DNA of 64,000 bases. Origin: Agarilytica sp033852165. Its GTDB lineage: Bacteria; Pseudomonadota; Gammaproteobacteria; Pseudomonadales; Cellvibrionaceae. Of this stretch, positions 18,156 to 26,045 are shown piece by piece. A program made the translations under genes and the position numbers. A model generated the notes under the pieces. That model did not search any database and was not told the DNA's origin. It was given only the letters and a program-made list of their open reading frames with translations. The stretch lies in the NCBI GenBank assembly GCA_033852165.1, contig JAWSUZ010000029.1, positions 13,642-77,641 on the forward strand, written 5' to 3'. Within the stretch, counting starts at the first letter, position 1. Every line of letters starts with the position of its first letter.

Positions 18156-18719
18156 CTATTCACTTTTTTCAACGACATCTATTGACATGCTTTTGTAAAA
18201 ACCGGCGACATTGACTGATAAGCGACTTTTATACGCGCACGAAAGATTTACACGCACAATTAAATCCTTGGACCCGGTATATTCATCGCTACTGGTGATT
18301 AAGAGTGGATCATCCCCGCCGCTGACCAGCTCATCTTCTTCTGGGGTGTAATTACCGTTACGATCTTCATACAGCTCGACAAATGGCACAATATTTCCCT
18401 GAACACTCAGCCTTCTCACGCCACCTCCTGAAGTATTTTCTGAAAGCGCTAAACTCACAATCATCTCGACATCACCAAGTGCTCTCCCTTGACCATCTGA
18501 AACACGTACAGTAATTAATTCGTCAACGAAGCGATTTTCGTTCACATAACAAGTTTCGCCTTCTTCTGTTTTTTCAATTTTCCACACGATTTCGCCGGGA
18601 TTAATATCGACACTCGTACTTGAGGGTAATTGTTCCCCATCACTTCCGCCACAGGAAATCAACGCGAATAACGAGACGCCAAGACCGACAACAAAAATAC
18701 TTTTTGCAAATGTAACCAT
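18156..18719 (-). CDS. Lipoprotein of unknown function in the Tad operon
   Basis: 187 residues. The N-terminus is a lipoprotein signal with lipobox FALISC (Cys near residue 23), followed by a Ser/Gly linker. The mature part looks beta-rich, with ENRFVDELITVRVSDGQGR suggestive of an Ig-like fold, and a loop YEDRNGNYTPEEDE that resembles a calcium-binding DxNxD motif. No family recognised. Its position between tadC and DUF192 suggests a secretion or outer-membrane accessory role. Confidence 0.75.
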   Translation of the reverse strand: MVTFAKSIFVVGLGVSLFALISCGGSDGEQLPSSTSVDINPGEIVWKIEKTEEGETCYVNENRFVDELITVRVSDGQGRALGDVEMIVSLALSENTSGGGVRRLSVQGNIVPFVELYEDRNGNYTPEEDELVSGGDDPLLITSSDEYTGSKDLIVRVNLSCAYKSRLSVNVAGFYKSMSIDVVEKSE

Positions 18720-18789
18720 ATCCGTTTACCTATATACCTATTAATCTTTTATCGATTTAAAACTTTGTAATGTCTGGGTTTATTTCTTA

Positions 18790-19701
18790 TTAACCAGGGT
18801 TGTTATATGCCCAGACAATGGGAGGCCATGAGATCAAGCCATCTGTAAGGGCTTGGCTGAGCATGACAAAAATAATGACGATAAATGTCGTTGGAAAAAT
18901 AAACAGAACCAAAGGCCCCAGTAGTTTAACCGGGGCTTCCATTGCCATTTTTTCGGCTTTTAAAAATCGAGAAGAGCGTAACTGATCCGACTGCGCGCGT
19001 AATACCGGACCGAGACTCGCGCCGGTTTTCTCAGCTTGAATCATTCCACTGACAACATTACTAACCCCATCGCTGGACACTCGATCAGAAAAATCACGTA
19101 GCGATTCGGCTCTCGGCTTCCCCGCACGAACATCGCGTAGAACACGACCGAATTCATGCCTAAGGGGACTTTCCGGCGCTTTTTGTACCGCCTGACTGAT
19201 ACCACTGGTAAGGTTCGTTCCCGACTCTACCGCTAGGGTAATAATGTCCAAATAGAACGGCAGCGCTTTAAATATTTTTCGGTTGCGTGTATCCATGGTT
19301 TCTTTTAACCATATCTCTGGATAATAAAACCCACCCACCACGCCTAACAACAAATAAACCGGAGAAGACTTATCCAACATTGACTGAAGAATAAGACCGA
19401 ACAGCAAGGCACCTACGGCAGCCACCACTTTACTGGCAAAAAACTGTTCGGGAGTGACCGTATATTCAACACCAGCACGCGTTAAACGAAGCTTGGTACT
19501 GTAGCGGTAATTGTCCGACAAAAATCCACCAATATAGTGGGCCGTCAATTTAATGATGGGCCACGTCAATCGAAATCCCGATGGGGGTCGATCCAAGTAG
19601 GATCGATCTTCTGTGGGAACATCATTCAGAATGCGGTAAATACTCCACACAACAAGTGTAATAACCAAACCCACTATTAAACTAAGACCAACTATTTCCA
19701 T
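18790..19701 (-). CDS. tadC: Tad inner-membrane platform protein TadC
   Basis: 303 residues. A type II secretion F-domain protein with N-terminal, central and C-terminal transmembrane helices. The conserved cytosolic segment ESGTNLTSGISQAV and the following VLRDVRAGKPRAESLRDFSD are typical TadC sequence. With TadB it forms the inner-membrane platform that the CpaF ATPase acts on. It begins 2 bases after the tadB stop. Confidence 0.92.
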   Translation of the reverse strand: MEIVGLSLIVGLVITLVVWSIYRILNDVPTEDRSYLDRPPSGFRLTWPIIKLTAHYIGGFLSDNYRYSTKLRLTRAGVEYTVTPEQFFASKVVAAVGALLFGLILQSMLDKSSPVYLLLGVVGGFYYPEIWLKETMDTRNRKIFKALPFYLDIITLAVESGTNLTSGISQAVQKAPESPLRHEFGRVLRDVRAGKPRAESLRDFSDRVSSDGVSNVVSGMIQAEKTGASLGPVLRAQSDQLRSSRFLKAEKMAMEAPVKLLGPLVLFIFPTTFIVIIFVMLSQALTDGLISWPPIVWAYNNPG

Positions 19702-19703
19702 AA

Positions 19704-20555
19704 TTACACATCAATCGATACGATTTTTCGTATCATGACGCCCCCCATTAGTTCGAGTAACAAGATAACGGCAAGAAACATCCAGCCGAGATAGGTTGTG
19801 AAAATCGGGCCGATACCATCCGGCTCGACGTAGGTCAACGCCAGAATAATGCCGAACGGCAGCATACCCACGACCCAGCCCTGCATTTTCCCCTGTGATG
19901 TTAGTGCTTTGATCTTGCCTTCCATTTCGATTTTTCTTCTTAACATAACCGACAAGCGTTCGAAGGTTTCCGCGAGGTTACCCCCCACATCTCGCGCGAT
20001 AAGTGCTGCGGTAATCACTAAGTCAATATCTTCAGAATTAATTCGGTCACCTAGGTTTTCCAGTGCATCCTGTTGGCTAATACCAATTTTTTGCTCTTTT
20101 ATCAGCAAGGCAAACTCTTGACTGATCGGGCCTTTGGTTTCTTTCACCATCATTTCGATGGAGGAGGTAAATGTTGACCCAGAACGCATACTCCCTGCAA
20201 TTTGGGCCAGAGCATCAGGAAGGTTGTGAGAAATTTTGTTGCGGCGCTTGGTGTCCAAATATTTGAGCATAATTTTTGGCATCAACATCACCCCCAGAAA
20301 AGAGACAATCGTGTAAAACAGATTCCCTGAAGACACATACACCACAGCAGGAACCAACAATAACAACCCCACATTGGTAAAAAACATTTTTTTATAGTCG
20401 AAAAATATAAACATTTTTTCGAGCTTGCTTTCGGCGGTCGACGTAAATACACGCTGATAATGCCCAAAGGCTTGCGTACTAAGGTTGGTCACAAACCATA
20501 TCGCCACCGTCACGGAAACGAAGACAATAACGAGTATCGCATTAATATCGTTCAC
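19704..20555 (-). CDS. tadB: Tad inner-membrane platform protein TadB
   Basis: 283 residues with the F-domain core DALAQIAGSMRSGSTF and GGNLAETFERLS and several transmembrane helices. The frame is open 67 codons upstream into cpaF, but the plausible start is GTG at 20555 (MNDINAILVIVF), with GGAGG eight bases before it. This overlaps the end of cpaF by 14 bases, so translational coupling is likely. Confidence 0.92.
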   Translation of the reverse strand: MNDINAILVIVFVSVTVAIWFVTNLSTQAFGHYQRVFTSTAESKLEKMFIFFDYKKMFFTNVGLLLLVPAVVYVSSGNLFYTIVSFLGVMLMPKIMLKYLDTKRRNKISHNLPDALAQIAGSMRSGSTFTSSIEMMVKETKGPISQEFALLIKEQKIGISQQDALENLGDRINSEDIDLVITAALIARDVGGNLAETFERLSVMLRRKIEMEGKIKALTSQGKMQGWVVGMLPFGIILALTYVEPDGIGPIFTTYLGWMFLAVILLLELMGGVMIRKIVSIDV

Positions 20556-22245
20556 GTTCGGCGCCTCCAAAGTCTTCGATCTTCTGGAAAATGGAAATAT
20601 CGAGATCCATCCCCACTTCAATAAGCTCTTCATAGAAGGTGGGAATAAATCCTGTTGCCATAAACTCTCCCTTAATTTTTCCGTCTTCACCGTAACCTTT
20701 TCGTTTGTAGGTAAAAATATCTTGTAACTGAACGGTTCCACTTTCGATACCAACAATTTCGGTAATTCGACTTATTTTTCGTGTGCCACAGGGGTAGCGG
20801 GTTTGCTGTACAATAATATTCACTGCCGATGAAATTTGTTCTCGAATCGCGGTTACCGGCAATTCTATACCCGCCATCAATACCATCACTTCTAAACGTG
20901 AGACCAGATCTCGTGGACTGTTGGCATGAGCCGTGGTCAATGATCCGTCATGACCGGTGTTCATCGCCTGCAACATATCCAGGGCCTCACCACCACGACA
21001 CTCCCCAACAACTATTCGGTCGGGCCGCATACGCAGGGTATTCTTAACCAACTCGCGGATGGATATTTGCCCTTTGCCTTCAACATTGGCCGGTTTGGAT
21101 TCCAGTGATACTAAGTTGGGTTGATCAAGTTTTAATTCCGCCGCATCTTCCACGGTGACAATACGTTCGCTATCGGGAATAAAATTCGAAAGTACATTGA
21201 GCAAGGTTGTTTTACCGGAACCTGTACCACCAGAAACAATGATATTTTTACGCGTTTCGACACAAATACGTAAAAATTCCACCATGGCCGCATCCACGGA
21301 ACCAAAGCGAATCAAATCATCAAACTGAAGCTTTTTCTTTGCGAACTTTCGAATAGTTAACGACGGCCCTTTCAAGGCTAACGGTGGAATAATCGCGTTA
21401 ACCCGAGACCCATCTTTTAAACGAGCATCCACCATCGGGCTGCTTTCATCGATGCGACGACCCAAGGGAGTAATAATGCGCTCGATAACCGACATAACCG
21501 CGTGATCGCCACTAAAACCGTATTCGCTTCGCTCTAACTTACCATCGCGCTCAACAAAAACTTCGCGATAATTGTTTACCATGATTTCCGAGATGGAATC
21601 GTCTTCGAGAAATTTTTCCAACGGTCCTAATCCCACGGCTTCGCTAAGGACGTTTTGCTTTACGATATCCACATTGACATCGCCGGGTATCGTATCGGCA
21701 ATCTCTATTAAAATTTCATCGATGAGGGTTTCAGTTTCGATACGCAACTCATCGTCAGACATTCGATGAACATCTTTTCGACGAAGATCCATTTTCGCAA
21801 TCAATTGCTCATGAATCACATTTCCCCAGTGATGCACTTGCTCAGCGCTGTTTTTTCGGTCGATAGAATCCGCATCGTCTTTCACTGTTAAACGCAAGGT
21901 AGGATTTTCAGCCGATTTTTGTGTGTTTTTGACCCGTTCAGATTCATGGGTTCGAATCCATATTTTTATGTCGGCAATAACTATTTCATCTTGGTTCGAT
22001 ACCTTTTCATGAACGTCACAGCGTTTTTTATTTATCCACGTTCCTGTTTTACTGCCAAGGTCCGAAATCAAATAACCCGCATCGCGATCAAAGGATATCT
22101 CGGCATGCTTTTTGGCAACTTGACGACTGCGAATGACAAAATCATTTCGTTTGTCGCTGCCAATGCGACAAGAGACGCCCTCGAAATCGAGTCGTTTTCG
22201 TCGCCCACCCGGCTCTTGATAAATTACGTCAAACATATCGGCCAC
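20542..22245 (-). CDS. cpaF: FHA-domain/CpaF (TadA) secretion ATPase fusion
   Basis: 567 residues. Residues 1-100 form an FHA domain, with CRIGSDKRND (G29, S30), the conserved H47 in KKHAEI and the LGSKTGTWIN loop; FHA domains bind phosphothreonine. A linker then leads to a full CpaF/TadA type IV ATPase: GGTGSGKTT Walker A near residue 339, RIVVGECRGGEA Walker B near 412 and the His-box TTAHANSPRD. It powers Flp pilus assembly. The start is GTG, directly abutting the secretin stop; an ATG three codons on is possible. FHA is not part of standard TadA. Confidence 0.95.
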   Translation of the reverse strand: MADMFDVIYQEPGGRRKRLDFEGVSCRIGSDKRNDFVIRSRQVAKKHAEISFDRDAGYLISDLGSKTGTWINKKRCDVHEKVSNQDEIVIADIKIWIRTHESERVKNTQKSAENPTLRLTVKDDADSIDRKNSAEQVHHWGNVIHEQLIAKMDLRRKDVHRMSDDELRIETETLIDEILIEIADTIPGDVNVDIVKQNVLSEAVGLGPLEKFLEDDSISEIMVNNYREVFVERDGKLERSEYGFSGDHAVMSVIERIITPLGRRIDESSPMVDARLKDGSRVNAIIPPLALKGPSLTIRKFAKKKLQFDDLIRFGSVDAAMVEFLRICVETRKNIIVSGGTGSGKTTLLNVLSNFIPDSERIVTVEDAAELKLDQPNLVSLESKPANVEGKGQISIRELVKNTLRMRPDRIVVGECRGGEALDMLQAMNTGHDGSLTTAHANSPRDLVSRLEVMVLMAGIELPVTAIREQISSAVNIIVQQTRYPCGTRKISRITEIVGIESGTVQLQDIFTYKRKGYGEDGKIKGEFMATGFIPTFYEELIEVGMDLDISIFQKIEDFGGAERERY

Positions 22246-23394
22246 TCAGTCCATCAGGTTAAATTGTAATTTGTCTTTGACTTCGCGCTTTATACGATTG
22301 CTATAGTCATAGAGTGCGCGCTCGCCCTTACGAAACTTCTGGGTCATAGGCTCGACCACTTCTGGCGTTACAAATATCACCAGTTCAGACATACTGTTAC
22401 GAAATTTCTTAGAGCTGAATAAAGCCCCCAGGATGGGGATATCCCCGAGTAAGGGCACCTTATTCATATCTTGACTGTGCTCAGCACTGAGTAAACCGGA
22501 TATCACAATGGTTTGCCCACTCACCAAATTCATTTGTGTTTCGGTCCGTCGCGTCAATAGTCCCGGCGCACCCAACACCGAGACACCGGGGTCTATTTGA
22601 CTGACTTCAGTCAACACCTTGACGAAAATATTGCCGTCAGGGTCAACGAGGGGACTAATATCCAGTTTGATTCCGTACTCTTTAAATTCGATACTGGTCT
22701 GACCGTTACTACCCGTTACAGGGTATGGAACTTCACCACCAGCCAAAAATTTGGCATTACCACCACTAACACAACTCAGGTTGGGTTCGGCCAGAACAAC
22801 GGCATCACCACTGGATGCCAAGTAATTAATTTGCGATGTGAAAGCGGTCGCTAGTCCAAAGTGGGTCGAAAATGGTTTTATATTTAGCGGTAACTGATCC
22901 GATATCGGGCTATTCCCGTCGTTGCGATAGAGATTATTGGAAATAAAATCACCGGCAGTCGTAAAGGTTGGGCCATTAGATCGCCCTTCCGTTTGCGACA
23001 CCCAGTCCACGCCGATGTCTTTTATGGCATTTTTCCTCACCTCTACTATTTTCACCCTCATACGCACCATACTTTCCATGCGTACTCGGGTTTCAGGGTC
23101 CGATGCGCTAACACGAATATTAAAGCCCAGTTGAGAGCCGTCTTTATTCCACAACCTTAACGAAGAGCTGCCTTTCACTTGACCAATAAGAATAATTTCC
23201 CCTTCGTCTTTCACTTCGACGCGCACCACTTTTCCATTGCCGATGGCGATTCTGTCAACACTGAACTTACCCAAGACTTCGACCTGACCGACAAATAGGT
23301 CAAGATTAATATCCTTGGCGAAGCCATAGGGTATAAAACTCATCAGGGCTAAAAACATGGTCATATTTTTAGCGCACTTTAATATAGTAAACAT
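22246..23394 (-). CDS. cpaC: Tad outer-membrane secretin CpaC/RcpA
   Basis: 382 residues. It has a signal peptide (ending near GFAKD, about residue 27), an N-terminal pilus-secretin N0-like region with IAIGNGKVVRVEV, and a BON-like segment, then the secretin core: VVLAEPNLSCVSGGNAKFLAGGE is cut here to its key part AEPNLSC, with GGEVPYP and ISGLLS. It is shorter than some RcpA proteins. It forms the outer-membrane channel through which Flp fibres leave. Confidence 0.93.
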   Translation of the reverse strand: MFTILKCAKNMTMFLALMSFIPYGFAKDINLDLFVGQVEVLGKFSVDRIAIGNGKVVRVEVKDEGEIILIGQVKGSSSLRLWNKDGSQLGFNIRVSASDPETRVRMESMVRMRVKIVEVRKNAIKDIGVDWVSQTEGRSNGPTFTTAGDFISNNLYRNDGNSPISDQLPLNIKPFSTHFGLATAFTSQINYLASSGDAVVLAEPNLSCVSGGNAKFLAGGEVPYPVTGSNGQTSIEFKEYGIKLDISPLVDPDGNIFVKVLTEVSQIDPGVSVLGAPGLLTRRTETQMNLVSGQTIVISGLLSAEHSQDMNKVPLLGDIPILGALFSSKKFRNSMSELVIFVTPEVVEPMTQKFRKGERALYDYSNRIKREVKDKLQFNLMD

Positions 23395-23461
23395 TACGAC
23401 TACCTATCCCACTTTCTATTGCTTTCAACTGAAAACAAAGACTTCTTATAAAGGTGAATAC

Positions 23462-24286
23462 CTACACACCGCCGATAATAAATTCGATTCCGTTTTCTTT
23501 TTTAACCACTTTCTTTTTATTAACGACTGACTTAATGCCAAGAATGTCATGTATTCCTATCGCCGTTTTTGCCATGGGGGCGTTGTCGTCTGGGTGGCGT
23601 AACGCAGCTGTAATTTTCCCCACATCTTGAGCGAGGATTATTTTTTTCGCGTCTTCTGGGGTCACTTGAACCGTGACCGTGCTGTATCGTTTATTCGCCG
23701 ATTTTCCAGTTTTATCCACTTGCGTCTTAACACCCGTCGCTAGAATATGGAGGTTTTGCATAAATGGCATGGTGACTTTTTTTCCACCCACTTCTTTTCC
23801 GTCGTAGGTGATCAGCAAATCAACGTTATCTTTGGGCTGTAAAAACCCCGATATAGAGTTGATTTCGTCCACCCGAATCGTCAGGGCGCGAAAACCATCT
23901 TGAATTTTCCCCGAGAAGGTGGGGTTAACACCGCCTTCAAGATGGGCCCATAACAGTGGCTTGCCACCATCGATATCAAAATTTAATTTTTGACCAACAG
24001 CAATTTGGTAACCCGCTTCGGTGACCGCATTAGAATCCATATATTTTTTGGGAAAACTGCGTAAGGAAAGCACATCACCCGTAATAATCTGCCCGCGCAT
24101 AAGGTTTTTCTTGGGGACAACCACTTCGACCAGCTCTTCCTTAACATCCATTTGCGATTTATAGAAACTGATTTTCTTTTCAATAAATGTCTTTGAAGCA
24201 AATACGCCAACACCACCTAAAGCAACAGAAATCACCAACATGACAATATTCTTGATACCTGGACCTTTTTTATTTTCTATAACCAC
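23462..24286 (-). CDS. cpaB: Tad pilus assembly protein CpaB/RcpC
   Basis: 274 residues. One N-terminal transmembrane helix (about 12-30), then a SAF domain (about 50-120; VVVPKKNLMRGQIITGDVL) and the RcpC-type domain with DNVDLLITYDG and VTVQVTPEDAKKI. It is periplasmic and links with the secretin. The start is GTG at 24286 with GGAG six bases upstream. Location directly before cpaC is canonical. Confidence 0.92.
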   Translation of the reverse strand: MVIENKKGPGIKNIVMLVISVALGGVGVFASKTFIEKKISFYKSQMDVKEELVEVVVPKKNLMRGQIITGDVLSLRSFPKKYMDSNAVTEAGYQIAVGQKLNFDIDGGKPLLWAHLEGGVNPTFSGKIQDGFRALTIRVDEINSISGFLQPKDNVDLLITYDGKEVGGKKVTMPFMQNLHILATGVKTQVDKTGKSANKRYSTVTVQVTPEDAKKIILAQDVGKITAALRHPDDNAPMAKTAIGIHDILGIKSVVNKKKVVKKENGIEFIIGGV

Positions 24287-24307
24287 AATAAACTCCTCAA
24301 TAACCCG

Positions 24308-24511
24308 TTATGGTAAAGACAGTAATAGCGACATATTCGCGTAAAATCCACGTATGGCTTCCATCACAATGGCCATAATCGATTGATTTTCTCCTGGCAA
24401 GGGCGCAAAAAAAGCCATAACCACCATAAAGGTCAGCATTGCCCATTCCGCAGATACATTACCGTTTTGCTTAAATCGCAATTTTTTAACTTCTATTTTC
24501 GTGAGCATCAT
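24308..24511 (-). CDS. Tiny prepilin-like protein
   Basis: 67 residues. The N-terminus is basic, then QNGNVSAEWAML: Gly17 followed by Glu at +5 (E22) and a hydrophobic helix, a class III prepilin layout. The remainder is short and hydrophobic. It is probably a minor pilin or a second Flp-like subunit. It lies between the secreted protein and cpaB, with 3 bases to the upstream gene. No exact family recognised. Confidence 0.72.
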   Translation of the reverse strand: MMLTKIEVKKLRFKQNGNVSAEWAMLTFMVVMAFFAPLPGENQSIMAIVMEAIRGFYANMSLLLSLP

Positions 24512-24514
24512 TAA

Positions 24515-25189
24515 CTACCCCTTTACCACATTGGCAAACACCGTCGTCTGCCCCACTTCCGCTCGACCAATTGTGATTTCTATCTTTGAATCGGGGCCAT
24601 TAAAAAAGAGAATCTCAGATCCGTTTTTGTGAAAGCGCTTGGCCAAACGCCACCCCATACCGGTAATCTTTTTTTCGTAGAAAGCGGCATTCTTGGAGAC
24701 CGAATGCGGGTTGGTTAAAATAATCGTCGTCGCCTCGGCATTAAAATCGTGTGACTCGGTACTGGACACCACCTGACTACTATCCAACTTGGGAAATGTT
24801 TGGGTAATTTTGTTGAAGCCAGGGCTCGCATTGACATCCATTTTTGAGATAAACCCTTCCGCCCCGCCCCGTTTACCCACACGCGCTTGAATAACGATAT
24901 TTTTATCGCCTTCTATCCGGCTGATCACATACCATTGGTCGAACTGGCTTTCAACAAAGCCAGGGATATCACCATGGCCTTTATTACCCCACTGTTTACG
25001 GTAGTAGGTCATCACGCCTTCAACGGAATCGGGGCTATCAAAACGCTGGATATTCATCGGCACTCCGTTTTGAACAACATCTTCACCAACCCAAACCACA
25101 TTCATATTATTGGGGGTTGGGACGGCGGTTACCGCTACGCTCAAGAAGGCTATCGCCATTCCTAACAAGGGTTTTTTAAGGGTTTTCAT
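24515..25189 (-). CDS. Secreted hypothetical protein of the Tad operon
   Basis: 224 residues with a signal peptide (about 1-22, ending VTAVP). The mature part has no family I recognise. It contains two similar-looking halves: MTYYRKQWGNKGHG with FDQWYVISRI, and FYEKKITGMGWRLAKRF with EILFFNGPDSKIEIT. These give the impression of two repeats of a small alpha/beta domain that pairs a Trp-Gly motif with a strand. Its start overlaps the TadE-like gene stop by 4 bases (ATGA), so it is cotranslated. Confidence 0.72.
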   Translation of the reverse strand: MKTLKKPLLGMAIAFLSVAVTAVPTPNNMNVVWVGEDVVQNGVPMNIQRFDSPDSVEGVMTYYRKQWGNKGHGDIPGFVESQFDQWYVISRIEGDKNIVIQARVGKRGGAEGFISKMDVNASPGFNKITQTFPKLDSSQVVSSTESHDFNAEATTIILTNPHSVSKNAAFYEKKITGMGWRLAKRFHKNGSEILFFNGPDSKIEITIGRAEVGQTTVFANVVKG

Positions 25190-26043
25190 TGTTCATCTCC
25201 ATAGCGATCTAATGGCAAAATATCTTCTTCGACTTGACCAAAAACACCGTCTAGCTTTTCCAGTTCTTCGAACAAGGGGATCTTTCCAAAAACAGAAATT
25301 CCATTCGCTATCCGTTGTAAGGTACCCGCAGGAACCAAAGCCCGGACTCTACGGTCCGTTTCATCCGGGGAGCCAGAATCCCACTCGTCGACAAACATGG
25401 CATAGCGTTGTTGCAAACAGGCCGTGTCTTCCTTAACTGGGGCAGATACCGCCACAGTGCCCCCCCCACCATTTGAGCTTGTACAGCCCGACTGATCGCT
25501 GAACAATTTTTGCGATTTAACTTCTGTACCAATTTCGGCTACATAGAAGCCCTGACCGTCTAAATCCCATTCGGCACCGGGAATCATTGCATCCATTGCA
25601 CCCACAACATCTGCGATACCTTCGGATAAAATATCCGCACCAATACCTCCCGGTATCGAGCGATTTTCGGTTGTGACAGTGATCACCGAATTTTCATTAT
25701 CTACGAGTAAGGTTTGCCCTGACGACGAGTTATGGACAGACCGCCAGAATGCATTTGCACTGGTATCACTTTCTAGAACTTCTTCACGCTCACTCAATAT
25801 CAAAAGGTTCTGATCGGTAAAAAAACGGTTGCGAATTTCAACTTCAAGTTGTTCATCGGTTTTTACACCGGAATCACTGACCGTCCTTTCCCAAACCGCA
25901 TAGCGTGATGCTTCTATCGTCGCCAGATTAACATCGGATATTTTCCCCAGTGAAGGAATGACTAATACAGCTGGCACCAATACACCAGCGACGATAATAA
26001 ACTCCGTAAGCGCATTGCCTTTGTTTTTATTGCTATGACGCAT
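25186..26043 (-). CDS. tadE: TadE-like pseudopilin
   Basis: 285 residues. NKGNALTEFIIVAG at residues 7-20 is a class III prepilin signal (G9, then N10 and E14 at +5, F at +6) followed by a long hydrophobic helix and the typical TadE continuation EASRYAVWERTV. The periplasmic part is larger than usual TadE (about 190) and has a Ser/Gly-rich loop near residue 185. It is assumed to be a minor pseudopilin. Confidence 0.82.
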   Translation of the reverse strand: MRHSNKNKGNALTEFIIVAGVLVPAVLVIPSLGKISDVNLATIEASRYAVWERTVSDSGVKTDEQLEVEIRNRFFTDQNLLILSEREEVLESDTSANAFWRSVHNSSSGQTLLVDNENSVITVTTENRSIPGGIGADILSEGIADVVGAMDAMIPGAEWDLDGQGFYVAEIGTEVKSQKLFSDQSGCTSSNGGGGTVAVSAPVKEDTACLQQRYAMFVDEWDSGSPDETDRRVRALVPAGTLQRIANGISVFGKIPLFEELEKLDGVFGQVEEDILPLDRYGDEQ

Positions 26044-26045
26044 CG

